A stretch of DNA of 18,349 nt from CAZQIC01 sp964593555 (GCA_964593555.1 CAZQIC010000099.1:1-18349), one strand, 5' to 3'. Positions 8,364-16,678 are shown, counted from the first letter of the stretch. Notes: generated by a model not told the origin, from the sequence alone. A program made the numbers and translations.

Positions 8364-11300
8364 TTAATTTTTGGGTTTCTGAACTGTATGGTATTGTGTT
8401 TCTGTAATTGTTTTAACACCTTTTTCTGTTTCAATAATTTTCCTAACTAACTTTCCTTCGCCATTGTATTGATAGAACAAACCAAAATGCTGGTCATCAA
8501 AAGAAGCGATCAAGCGGAGTGTGTTAATGTCATAAACATAACTTATCACTTGTGCGTCGAGTGGTTGCAGCCTCACATCATCGATCCATACAGGTTTGGT
8601 GCTGTAATTATTGATGATAACAGGCGTAACTATATTGTTTACCGAGAAAGCGGAAAGATTTGTCGCTTTCATTTCGTACAATATCCATTCTCCTGTACGC
8701 GCTATCTTTGTCATGGTATAATTAACCGATGTGCCTGTTTTCTTCAGCTTACCTTTAACCGAAGTGCCATCCACAACAGAAGTGTCACGCACCCAAACTT
8801 TCAAGGACAATCCGTTGGTAAGCATTTGCTGAGTAATCTTTATGGATTTCAGCTGTATAGAATCACTATTAGAGAACTTCCAACTCGAATTTCCTGCATG
8901 GGCTATTCCATTTACCAGCTTAGTAGAAATATTCGGAACCGCCCATCCATCTTCAAATTGTGTTTGCCCTTTATAGCTTTTTTCAAAACTCTCAAACTGC
9001 ACAGACTGATATTCAGCATTTTTTGCTACTAAATACGGTTGCGTTTTATCATAACCGAATTTGGCGGCACTATAAATAGACATGATATCTCTTTCTTCCA
9101 TTGCATTACCATCAGGAGCATATTGAGTAATAGCATTTATTTTTATCCACCTGGAAGTATCGTTAAGAGCGGTATTTTTCCAATTGAAAAGTTTCATTTC
9201 AAATACACCCGCATTTTTGTAATTCCGTTGATTAGATGCGTTGGCTCCGACGATGGTATCCCTGTATACAAAATTGGCTTGCTGCCTCCATTTTCCTCTA
9301 ACACCGTTTTCGTATTTATAATCGTTCATTCCATTTGGTCCAACCTGGTTATAAACAATTGTATCGAAAGGCCATCTATCCGCAAAGGTTTGCGAATTAG
9401 CAGCTACAACATTAGCTTTATTATTAGGGAATAAGTCCGGACAAAAATTAATGCAATTAATAACGGTAGCGCATGCCTGTGAGCCAACATAGAAAATAAG
9501 CTCACCCGTTTTTTCGTCAACAGCAAAATGTTTTTGTTGTCCTGCGGTAAAGGTTAAAGCCTGGGTGCAAGTTTGTGTTTCACCACTCACCGTAACAGCG
9601 GTAGTAAGCAGCACCGTACCACTTCCATTGTTCACTGTTAAGTTAATGCTAGGCGATAAAGCTTTAAGGATAGAACAACTAGCACCTAAGGTGATACGAA
9701 GGCTGTCCGGAACCGAACTGCTGGTTAGCGTTCCGCCACCGGTCTGCAACAAAGCATCCAACCGATTAGTGAAAACCTGTCTTGCACTTAGGTTAGCCAA
9801 CTGACTATTGATATCATCTTTACCATAAGTAGTAAAGCTTCCAACATTGGTGCTTAATTGGTTCGTACAGCCACTCCGTAAAACTTCAACAACAGAAGGC
9901 ACTTGATCTATAAAATCGGGTACTCCAAAGTTATAGGTAGCGTTTAAATAGATTTTGTTGGATACAATGGAATCGCTTACATGGAAAATATCGTACCCGT
10001 AAGGACTGGCATAATCAACTTTTATAAGATCTCCCGGACAAAGCTTATTAGTTATAGCGGTATAATTGCAATTTGTTCCACTCAGTTCTAACCAATGTAA
10101 TGGAGGGCTGGTATCGGCAACTCTTTTTGTGGCACTAAAAATAAATCGTTCGTTTTTCGCCCTTTGCCCCATTGATGAATATTGTTGTGAGGCAGGGACG
10201 TTATAATTAGTATATGAACCATTGTGTTTCGATGATAACTGTAAATTTAATTTATCATAGCCATCAGTGGTACGAGTTGCGATCGGTTTACCTGTATGTG
10301 GGTTAAACGCCAAATTTTCGGTTAAGTGATATATACCATCTGCATAAGTGATTACTCTTTTTTGCATAGCCGGATATTGAATGATCTTATTAGTAACATG
10401 AGCATACATCTGGCTTTCAGAGTATGAATATGTTGGTATAATTGAAAATTGTGGTATTGGAAGAGGCACAAGAAATCCAACGCTTGCATCAAATTCAACC
10501 TGGATATCATTGGTTATATCTTCCATGCCCCTTGTTTCAAATACCAACTCGGTTTCTTTACCTAATGGCTGATAGGAGATACTATTAAGAGAGTTCATCA
10601 CAGGAATAAGTTCTCCCGGTTGATAATATTCATATACCTGTTCACTGCTCAACAAGGTTTTGGAAGTATTACCCGGATCTCCTCCATAGGTCGCCTCTCT
10701 TCTCATCTGTCCATGCATTTCATTCAATTTGATCTGGTAACCTTGTGTCATCCATATATTATTGACATTGTAATTCACAAAACCGGCGGGAATTACAATG
10801 TAATCCTTCTGTTGTTTTATGTCGGTATAATCAACCTGCATAGGAAAATCTTTAGCGGTAAAGAATTCTTTAACTGTAAATCCAGTATTGGTTTTACCAC
10901 TATGAATATTTTTTATTGCTATTCTTGAGTAACCCACAGAAGGGGAAGGTAGTACAGATTCACCTAATGGCTTTTCAGTTTGATCTCTGTCGCGGCCCGA
11001 TACAACCTTGTCGAAAAATTTTTGTTTCAAGCGGGGATCAAATTCAACAAGTACACTTTCTTCCCGAATAGAAGCGGGCTCACTGGTAGCCACTCCGCTA
11101 CTGGAACCATTTTCCATCGTATAATCATATTCGTTTCCAAAAAGGCTTTTATCTCCGTTCTCAATCCCCTTATCGTACATAAGGATTCGCTTCACTCTAA
11201 TACCGCCTCCTTTTTTAGCTTTTGGCATAGGCACTTTCAAATAAGAGAGTGAGAAGTTGACTGCCCTGCACAATTCAAGATCTCCCGGAATAATTTGTGT

Positions 11301-14300
11301 TGCAGCAAAACCCACTAATTGTTCAATGACTTGCTTGGGTGTCGACTCCATATCAATACCCACAGTGGACGGATCACAAACTCCGCTAAGGTTGAGATTT
11401 CCCAATCGTTCTTTTTTGACATAATCACGGCAGACTTTTTTAGGCAAGTCAAATTTTCCTCCTGCTCCTGTTTGTCCTAATTTTACATAAATTCCATCGT
11501 TATCTATATCAACTTCTTTTACATTACAATAACCTGTTATGTATTCGGCCTTACAGGATTTTAAATCAGAAATTGGATTGCCTATAAGGGTATACAAAAA
11601 TTTGAAATACATTTTCTTCTTTGGTGTAATATAATATTGCTGAATTAAGACTTTGAGCTTATCTGTTTCATCGTCCGACAATCCGAAGTCGCCTACGTTC
11701 AGGTAATATTTTGCCTCACTGGTGTCATCGTTAGAATTGCCAGATAAGCTAATCATTGCTTCTACGGGCTTATCCTGTACATAATTATATTCATCTTGTT
11801 CATACTGCACATGGATTTCACCCCCTGTAGGTAACTTTATTACTTTGAGTTGCCATGCCGCAGGATCAAAATCTGAACCAGGCGCTTGGGTTACCCAATT
11901 TTTCATCAGATCATATCTCGCTTTGCCATTTGCCTGGTAATTACCCCATGCGTCAAGACTAAACGGACTATAGTTCGGATTCTGTTGTGAAGCTGTATAA
12001 TTCCAAATGCTTTCAAGTTGATCATATTCGGTAGGGTAATCGGTGGCAGGTTGGCTGGGATATTTATATTCGAATAAATATGGACTGATCCTGGCTCCGG
12101 TAACTCCTTCATATTCTATCCATACACGCTTCAAGGTAAGTTTTCCTCCACCAGCAACCGATGAATTAGGGAGACCTTTACTAAGTGTATTTGCATCAGT
12201 GGAACTGTAATATTCAAAGTTCACAGTTTGTATTAGCTTAGGCCCTCCTGCAACTCCATTGTTTTTAGAATATAATTTTATCCGATCGAGTTTTTTCATT
12301 TTTTTACTTCCTTTAGCAGTAGAGTCTTTCGCGGCGGTATTGAATGAGGCCGCCTCAAGTCCATCGGTACGATCAGAAGTTTCAAATACAGCAAAATGTG
12401 TTTTTGTTACCACCGTATCTAAGTAATAAATTTCTTTTTCGCCATATACAAGGGAACCCATATCATCGTCCTGAGTTGAAAGTTCTCCCTTGTTATAAAG
12501 TAATCCTGTGTAAGGTATCCTCCATCTGTACCATTCAGCGGAAGCATTCTTGTTAAAAGCTCCATGTTCTCTTTTGTAACTAAAGCGCGTGTATCCTCCA
12601 AAGTCATCATCTGTTGGCCCATCGAAAGTACGGTCAGAGTAATCAGTCGAAGTTATTTCAGTTAAAAGGTAAGTGGAAGCATACGGCGCAGGTGACTCCT
12701 CACCTAATTTTGTTTTTAATTTATTTATATCGGAAACATCTCTGTATGCGATATAATTGTTTTTAATATTTCCTGCCGAAACACCTATAACATCATACTG
12801 AAGGTTAGATTCTTTTCGCGAATAAACTGGTAAGCCATAATTATATCTAGTACCATCCTCATTAAAAACAACCATTTCTCCAACACCATCATTTACAGAT
12901 GGTCGATCAACAAGATCGTTGATATCCTTACTCAGTGTGTATGTTTTATACTTTTTAGAATTTTTTATATAAGTCATTTCCTTGTTAGTATGGTAGGCTA
13001 TATAAGAAGATCGCCCGGACCTGTTATTCGCATTAGAGGTGGTATTTATTCCGGCGATATCAGCACTGAAAGCTTTAAAGCCAGGCGTTGCTTTATCTGT
13101 ATTTATCGATGCTCTTTGTAATCCGTCATTATTAAAATCGAAATATCCCCCCGCATCATTATTAAATCTGAGTAAATACGGTTCATCTACAATATTGCCC
13201 GCAACAGCAGAATCAGAGAAGCCTCCTGAAAGATTCCATCCCTTACTTCTGAATCGCTGAAAGCCTGCACCCAGATCAGCACCAGCACCCACATCAAGTC
13301 CGGCCTCAACTTCACCTCCAACATTAATGATATCAATCTTGCTGGTTACATTTCTTGGAGAATAATGTCCGGCAGTTTTGTTATACATTCTAAAACCTCC
13401 ACCAATACCTTCTCCTGAAATGGCATAGTTGTCAGCATTACTGAAAGGAACTCCCAAATAATAATCGCGTTTATCATACGGATTATCTTTTTCTGTATAA
13501 TAATCCATTTGTGAACTTCCTGCTGTAGCGGAAGCCAAGTACATATATCCGTAGGTTCCAATGGGATCAGCTGCATCGCTTTGATCATTGCTATTTACAT
13601 TTTGTTGCCAGGAATAATTTCCACTTAACTCCACATTTGGCCCTAACTGCAATGGAATACCTGTAGGAATAAAACCAAAAGAAAGATTTACAGATCCTCC
13701 CTTATACTTCGTCATGTTGGATGCCCTTACAGCACCAGAATGAGTAAAAATTCCATAGTTGCTTCCTACAAGACTTAAAGCGCCTATTCCGGAATTACGA
13801 ACTTTTGTTATTCCCTCTTTTAAAGTATGCTTCTGCGAATTTTTGTCATCTTCCTGTTGCTTGTCTTTTAATAAGCTAAGTATTGCCATAGGATTTACTC
13901 TTGCTGAAAAACTTCCCTCTCCATCAGAAGTTGAATAACCCAATGAAACCAATCCTTTTGCAATAGAAAGATTTACTCCTTTAGAAATGCCGAACCCTTT
14001 GTAATTATTATAACGCAAAGAAGCATTTACACTGCCTCCCAAAAGATTTTTCAAATCTGCACTAAACGCCTCCACGCTAAGTGAACCTCCAAGACTAACA
14101 GTTCTGTTCGGTTTTGTTTTGCTCCAATAATTTACTGTCGACCCTTTAGAGTCATCCGGAAACCCTCTCTTTCCTCTGTTAATTGACCCCGGATTCAATG
14201 TCCAACCGTATCCAACCCAAGAAGCTTCTTCTTCAGGGGAAGTACCACTATGATAAGAAAGGGAAAGTGCATATCCACCACCATTCGCTCCGGGAATATT

Positions 14301-14507
14301 AAGCACAGGAAGATTATACATAAAATCTCCTGTAAACTCATTCACCATATTTGTTGTTGCAACCGGTTCAAAGCTTGAAAATTCGGGTGAAGCAGGACCG
14401 CTTGTTAATGCAAATGAAGCAGTAGGGAAAATAATTTCAGAAAGCATTAGAAGTCCTGTAGTGAACAATACTTTTCTGCCAATTTTATATTTCAATGTTT
14501 CTTTCAT
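8364..14507 (-). CDS. Giant SpvB/TcaC-N-terminal-like exported protein (2047 aa)
   Basis: The frame is open up to an ATG at 14582, but the better start is the ATG at 14507. It lies 4 nt after the upstream stop and gives a clean signal peptide (residues 1-33, ending ASFA); the upstream ATG would overlap the lipoprotein gene by 71 nt and bury the signal. Residues 47-119 hold the hallmark of large Bacteroidota SpvB-like proteins: EFTGDFMYNLPVLNIPG, LSLSYHSGTSPEEEASWVGYGW, NPGSINRGKRGFPDD. Glycine-rich amphipathic strands follow to about 480, with the family motif DYYTEKDNPY and SGEGIGGGFRMY. A long beta-rich body leads to a CBM-like domain at 1833-1986 and a single terminal YD segment at 1987-2047 (YVYDINTLRLIASFDD, YQYNGEGKLVRKI). 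No type IX sorting domain is seen at the end. Related to TcB in its N-terminus only; toxin function is not shown. Confidence 0.88.
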   Translation of the reverse strand: MKETLKYKIGRKVLFTTGLLMLSEIIFPTASFALTSGPASPEFSSFEPVATTNMVNEFTGDFMYNLPVLNIPGANGGGYALSLSYHSGTSPEEEASWVGYGWTLNPGSINRGKRGFPDDSKGSTVNYWSKTKPNRTVSLGGSLSVEAFSADLKNLLGGSVNASLRYNNYKGFGISKGVNLSIAKGLVSLGYSTSDGEGSFSARVNPMAILSLLKDKQQEDDKNSQKHTLKEGITKVRNSGIGALSLVGSNYGIFTHSGAVRASNMTKYKGGSVNLSFGFIPTGIPLQLGPNVELSGNYSWQQNVNSNDQSDAADPIGTYGYMYLASATAGSSQMDYYTEKDNPYDKRDYYLGVPFSNADNYAISGEGIGGGFRMYNKTAGHYSPRNVTSKIDIINVGGEVEAGLDVGAGADLGAGFQRFRSKGWNLSGGFSDSAVAGNIVDEPYLLRFNNDAGGYFDFNNDGLQRASINTDKATPGFKAFSADIAGINTTSNANNRSGRSSYIAYHTNKEMTYIKNSKKYKTYTLSKDINDLVDRPSVNDGVGEMVVFNEDGTRYNYGLPVYSRKESNLQYDVIGVSAGNIKNNYIAYRDVSDINKLKTKLGEESPAPYASTYLLTEITSTDYSDRTFDGPTDDDFGGYTRFSYKREHGAFNKNASAEWYRWRIPYTGLLYNKGELSTQDDDMGSLVYGEKEIYYLDTVVTKTHFAVFETSDRTDGLEAASFNTAAKDSTAKGSKKMKKLDRIKLYSKNNGVAGGPKLIQTVNFEYYSSTDANTLSKGLPNSSVAGGGKLTLKRVWIEYEGVTGARISPYLFEYKYPSQPATDYPTEYDQLESIWNYTASQQNPNYSPFSLDAWGNYQANGKARYDLMKNWVTQAPGSDFDPAAWQLKVIKLPTGGEIHVQYEQDEYNYVQDKPVEAMISLSGNSNDDTSEAKYYLNVGDFGLSDDETDKLKVLIQQYYITPKKKMYFKFLYTLIGNPISDLKSCKAEYITGYCNVKEVDIDNDGIYVKLGQTGAGGKFDLPKKVCRDYVKKERLGNLNLSGVCDPSTVGIDMESTPKQVIEQLVGFAATQIIPGDLELCRAVNFSLSYLKVPMPKAKKGGGIRVKRILMYDKGIENGDKSLFGNEYDYTMENGSSSGVATSEPASIREESVLVEFDPRLKQKFFDKVVSGRDRDQTEKPLGESVLPSPSVGYSRIAIKNIHSGKTNTGFTVKEFFTAKDFPMQVDYTDIKQQKDYIVIPAGFVNYNVNNIWMTQGYQIKLNEMHGQMRREATYGGDPGNTSKTLLSSEQVYEYYQPGELIPVMNSLNSISYQPLGKETELVFETRGMEDITNDIQVEFDASVGFLVPLPIPQFSIIPTYSYSESQMYAHVTNKIIQYPAMQKRVITYADGIYHLTENLAFNPHTGKPIATRTTDGYDKLNLQLSSKHNGSYTNYNVPASQQYSSMGQRAKNERFIFSATKRVADTSPPLHWLELSGTNCNYTAITNKLCPGDLIKVDYASPYGYDIFHVSDSIVSNKIYLNATYNFGVPDFIDQVPSVVEVLRSGCTNQLSTNVGSFTTYGKDDINSQLANLSARQVFTNRLDALLQTGGGTLTSSSVPDSLRITLGASCSILKALSPSINLTVNNGSGTVLLTTAVTVSGETQTCTQALTFTAGQQKHFAVDEKTGELIFYVGSQACATVINCINFCPDLFPNNKANVVAANSQTFADRWPFDTIVYNQVGPNGMNDYKYENGVRGKWRQQANFVYRDTIVGANASNQRNYKNAGVFEMKLFNWKNTALNDTSRWIKINAITQYAPDGNAMEERDIMSIYSAAKFGYDKTQPYLVAKNAEYQSVQFESFEKSYKGQTQFEDGWAVPNISTKLVNGIAHAGNSSWKFSNSDSIQLKSIKITQQMLTNGLSLKVWVRDTSVVDGTSVKGKLKKTGTSVNYTMTKIARTGEWILYEMKATNLSAFSVNNIVTPVIINNYSTKPVWIDDVRLQPLDAQVISYVYDINTLRLIASFDDQHFGLFYQYNGEGKLVRKIIETEKGVKTITETQYHTVQKPKN
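8550..9011 (-). other. CBM-like jelly-roll domain near C-terminus of the 2047-aa protein
   Basis: Residues about 1833-1986 begin with VQFESFEKSY and FEDGWAV, contain HAGNSSWKFSN and LSLKVWVRD, and end with KPVWIDDVRLQPLDA. This start and end are typical of CBM4/9-like jelly rolls. It directly precedes the terminal YD segment. Confidence 0.55.
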
Positions 14508-14511
14508 AGTA

Positions 14512-15183
14512 TCAGTTGGCTTTATTAATTTCCTGTAAAGAGAGTTTGGGCGCATTAACAATATCTTCTTTTTTAAAAACAAAATGATTAACTCCTAAAT
14601 CAAACATTTGACCATCATATATAAAATCAAGTTGAGAGCTGTTTGTAAAATTTTTATCCTTTTCATTGTTAGGGGCAAAAACAAAAATTAGGTTTCGTTT
14701 GCTATCTAACCCATATACATTTTCCATCGATGAAAGCACCGGCTTATACTCCATATCATCTAAAGTTAATTTTATATATTGCTCCATATCAAAGTTCATA
14801 GTTAACATGCGTTCGGCATATTCTTTATATTCTTGAACACCTTTATACATAATATCTCCACTATTTCCTGATTTCTCATCAGGCCCAATTGATAACACAA
14901 AAGTATAGGAGCCACTGTAATGACTGATAAGACTATCCGCTTTTTGACCGTTGGTATTTCCCCTATTCTCCAGGTAGGCAAGATAATCGGGAGTTAGGAG
15001 TTTTACCTTCATTAAAATACCATTAACACTTTTTTGTTTTACTAAACCATTTTCTTCTAAATTGATCCATTTAAGATACTCTTCTATATTTTTTATCTCT
15101 TGTGTGTTATCGCACGAAACAAATGAAATAAGAAGAACACTTAAACTCATTATTAATGGTCGTTTAATTCGTTTTAATTTCAC
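14512..15183 (-). CDS. Probable lipoprotein, 223 aa, unknown function
   Basis: The N-terminus is basic (MKLKRIKRPL), then hydrophobic (IMSLSVLLISFVS), then Cys24, followed by DN. This is a lipoprotein signal of Bacteroidota style, although the residue three before Cys is F, not the common L. The mature part has no motif that I recognise; it is mixed alpha/beta with KNIEEYLKWINLEENGLVKQK, TPDYLAYLE and FIYDGQMFDLGVNHFVFKKED. The start at 15183 overlaps the OmpH-like gene by 20 nt; an alternative internal ATG at 15150 would also keep the lipobox but lose the basic residues. The next gene starts 4 nt after the stop, so translation is probably coupled. Its position between a chaperone-like gene and a giant exported protein suggests an envelope role in export or anchoring. 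Confidence 0.8.
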   Translation of the reverse strand: MKLKRIKRPLIMSLSVLLISFVSCDNTQEIKNIEEYLKWINLEENGLVKQKSVNGILMKVKLLTPDYLAYLENRGNTNGQKADSLISHYSGSYTFVLSIGPDEKSGNSGDIMYKGVQEYKEYAERMLTMNFDMEQYIKLTLDDMEYKPVLSSMENVYGLDSKRNLIFVFAPNNEKDKNFTNSSQLDFIYDGQMFDLGVNHFVFKKEDIVNAPKLSLQEINKAN

Positions 15184-15718
15184 CCGTATATGTTTTGTTT
15201 AGCTCTTCCAATACTTCATTTGTAATATCCATTTTTTCATCGCCATATAATATATTCCCGGAAGCGGTTGTTCCTAATATGATACTATAGCCTTTTCTTT
15301 TTCCATATTCTTCTACAAAGGCATTTACTTGATTAAGTACACCTTCGGTTATCTTGTCATCTTCTTCCTTTGCTTTTTGGTTTATCGCATTACTATAATC
15401 ATATATGCTCTGTTCTTGCCTGACCAATGATCGTTGTCTTATTATATGTTCCTTTTCAGAAAGGTTAAGAGAATCATCCCGATACCGATTTATAGCTAAT
15501 AAATAACCTCTTTGTAATGTATCGATATTTGCCTGCCATATCTCTGTTTTTTGCTTGTACTCCTTATGAGCTTCTTGCATTCCAGTATATCCATAGATAA
15601 GATCGGTGGAGCGGACGTACACTATTTTTTTCTTGTTGCTATTGAGAAGGAAATATGAACATATCGAGAGCGATATAACACCTATGACCAACGCTATGTA
15701 ACTTACATTCTTAGTCAT
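15164..15718 (-). CDS. Membrane-anchored OmpH/Skp-like protein
   Basis: The protein has 184 residues. A membrane segment or uncleaved signal lies at about 7-26 (YIALVIGVISLSICSYFLL). Then comes the OmpH-type first strand and motif VYVRSTDLIYGYTGM (33-47), a long charged helical coiled coil (48-135), and the closing strand-helix GYSIILGTTASGNILYGDEK (143-162). Order and length match the OmpH/Skp family (PF03938 type), which holds unfolded outer-membrane and secreted proteins in the periplasm as trimers. A retained N-terminal anchor differs from soluble Skp and is common in Bacteroidota homologues. It is the first gene of the five-gene unit and overlaps the next by 20 nt, so it may be a dedicated chaperone for the giant products. 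The 'chaperone' role here is inference from family and context. Confidence 0.85.
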   Translation of the reverse strand: MTKNVSYIALVIGVISLSICSYFLLNSNKKKIVYVRSTDLIYGYTGMQEAHKEYKQKTEIWQANIDTLQRGYLLAINRYRDDSLNLSEKEHIIRQRSLVRQEQSIYDYSNAINQKAKEEDDKITEGVLNQVNAFVEEYGKRKGYSIILGTTASGNILYGDEKMDITNEVLEELNKTYTGEIKTN

Positions 15719-15753
15719 GAATGCTTGCTGGTTTTTAGGGGATTTTTTTTCAT
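15715..15753 (-). CDS. Possible 12-codon leader ORF coupled to the OmpH-like gene
   Basis: An ATG at 15753 opens a frame coding for MKKNPLKTSKHS, which ends in a TGA that overlaps the ATG of the OmpH-like gene as ATGA (15718-15715). The start is followed by a run of eight A on the coding strand. No ribosome binding site is evident, so it may be chance. Confidence 0.25.
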   Translation of the reverse strand: MKKNPLKTSKHS

Positions 15754-15803
15754 GAAGAGCCGTCTGACTTAAATAGTAAACTAAGATTGTCAGAATTCCT
15801 GTG

Positions 15804-15832
15804 CAATTATATTAAATTCTTTTCAATCAAAA
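15804..15832 (-). promoter_or_regulatory. Weak candidate promoter for the five-gene unit
   Basis: Read on the minus strand, TTTTG at 15832-15828 is followed after 16 nt by TATAATTG at 15811-15804. The latter differs at one position from the Bacteroidota -7 element TAnnTTTG, and the spacing is slightly short. It lies about 50 nt upstream of the possible leader ORF. Confidence 0.25.
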
Positions 15833-15847
15833 CAATATAATTTTGCC

Positions 15848-15873
15848 ACAAATATTACACATGTAATATTTGT
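15848..15873. promoter_or_regulatory. Perfect inverted repeat, 12-nt arms, 2-nt spacer
   Basis: The left arm is ACAAATATTACA (15848-15859), the spacer CA, and the right arm TGTAATATTTGT (15862-15873). The arms are exact reverse complements. It is in the divergent region between the OmpH-like gene and the plus-strand gene. The size and symmetry are those of a dimeric regulator site. Confidence 0.6.
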
Positions 15874-15877
15874 TGAC

Positions 15878-15891
15878 ATTTCGTACGAAAT
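15878..15891. promoter_or_regulatory. Perfect 14-bp palindrome
   Basis: ATTTCGTACGAAAT reads the same on both strands. It begins 4 nt after the 12-nt-arm inverted repeat and is more GC-containing at its centre (CGTACG) than its AT-rich surroundings, which makes it a good operator candidate. Confidence 0.55.
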
Positions 15892-15924
15892 CGCATTTGT
15901 TATTTTCTATTATAGGAGGCATGC

Positions 15925-15943
15925 ATAATTAAATGTTAATTAT
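15925..15943. repeat. Inverted repeat, 8-nt arms, 3-nt spacer
   Basis: ATAATTAA (15925-15932), spacer ATG, TTAATTAT (15936-15943). The arms are exact reverse complements but made only of A and T, so chance is more likely than for the other two sites. It lies about 60 nt upstream of the plus-strand 212-residue gene. Confidence 0.35.
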
Positions 15944-16001
15944 TAATTTTTGGAAACTGTATTTTAGATAATTAATTATTATAGATTTAAATAATAAACA
16001 A

Positions 16002-16640
16002 ATGACAACTTTTCTTTTAAGACTGCAAAGAGAACTCAATGAAGAATCTGTTCAAATAGGCAATCTTATACATACTTTAGAAAAAGAGAAAAAGGCTGTT
16101 TCAGAACTTGGTTTGTCCTTAGAATTAATTAAGGAGGGTCAAATCCCGGATGAAATGTTGAAAGAATTTGCAGGGGCAATGGCTGATCTACACCATAAGG
16201 AAGTTTATGAGTCACTATTTGTTACATGCTCTTCATCTATAGAGGCATCCCTAGATGCAATATGTATTGCAATAAATTGGAGTCTGAAAACATCAATGAA
16301 ATCTTATTCTAAATATAGCGAAGGGCAGGGAATTGAAAGGAGCAGAAATTATTTAAAAGAAGCATTGAATATTAATATATCCTTGATAACAATGTGGGCT
16401 GATTTGAAAGCAAATGATCAGATCAAAGGAATTCTTAAAATCAAAGATAATCTCAGGAAATTCCCCTTACTATCGGAAGAACAACCCGAATACCAATTTT
16501 TAAAATCCGAAAAGGGCATTGAGTTAATAGAGACAGACTATGCTTTTATTCAAGACCTACAGTATATAAAAAAATATCATGAAAAAGGAGTGGAATTTAT
16601 AAATGAAATTTATCGGTTAGTTAGTGAAAAATTAAAATAA
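16002..16640 (+). CDS. All-helical 212-aa protein, possibly degenerate HEPN-like
   Basis: There is no signal peptide or membrane segment, so it is likely cytoplasmic. The sequence is nearly all helix: a charged coiled-coil-like start (1-45), a helix with SLFVTCSSSIEASLDAICIAIN (71-92), a third with NYLKEALNINISLITMWADLK (116-136), then DQIKGILKIKDNLRKF, and a final amphipathic helix to the end. This order resembles HEPN-domain proteins, in which a helix with a conserved E is followed by 'W..L......I..RN..xH'. The catalytic RNxxxH position reads KDNLRKF here, so the nuclease motif would be missing. That reading is tentative; the honest call is an unknown helical protein. The start ATG follows AATAATAAACAA, without Shine-Dalgarno, as is normal in the phylum. 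The GspF-like gene follows after 38 nt. Confidence 0.7.
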   Translation: MTTFLLRLQRELNEESVQIGNLIHTLEKEKKAVSELGLSLELIKEGQIPDEMLKEFAGAMADLHHKEVYESLFVTCSSSIEASLDAICIAINWSLKTSMKSYSKYSEGQGIERSRNYLKEALNINISLITMWADLKANDQIKGILKIKDNLRKFPLLSEEQPEYQFLKSEKGIELIETDYAFIQDLQYIKKYHEKGVEFINEIYRLVSEKLK

Positions 16641-16678
16641 TCAGTACTTTTTTTAAAACAGGAAATAAAAAAATATTA

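Larger units (their letters stand above)
15719..16001. promoter_or_regulatory. Divergent intergenic regulatory region
   Basis: This stretch of 283 nt separates the minus-strand five-gene unit from the plus-strand genes. It is very AT-rich and has the three inverted repeats, the possible leader ORF and a weak minus-strand promoter listed separately. No perfect TAnnTTTG is seen for the plus-strand gene; AATTTTTG near 15945-15951 and TAATATTTG at 15864-15872 are near misses. No RNA gene was recognised. Confidence 0.7.

Noticed and set aside
8469..9032. A 187-codon plus-strand frame opposite the 2047-residue gene
   Set aside because: It lies wholly antisense to a strongly supported gene, has no family resemblance and an odd composition rich in I, R, C and H, as expected of a shadow frame.
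15864..15872. TAATATTTG here and at 18293-18301, as a shared regulator site
   Set aside because: The shared word is short and AT-rich, and the copy at 18293 has no inverted partner, so it cannot be told from chance.
15914..15935. AGGAGG followed by ATG at 15921 and ATG at 15933
   Set aside because: The first ATG gives a 3-codon frame at a spacing of 1 nt and the second a 12-codon frame; the phylum rarely uses Shine-Dalgarno sites, so this looks like chance.
15976..15997. Inverted repeat TTATTAT/ATAATAA upstream of the 212-residue gene
   Set aside because: Arms are pure A/T with an 8-nt spacer in very AT-rich sequence; expected by chance.
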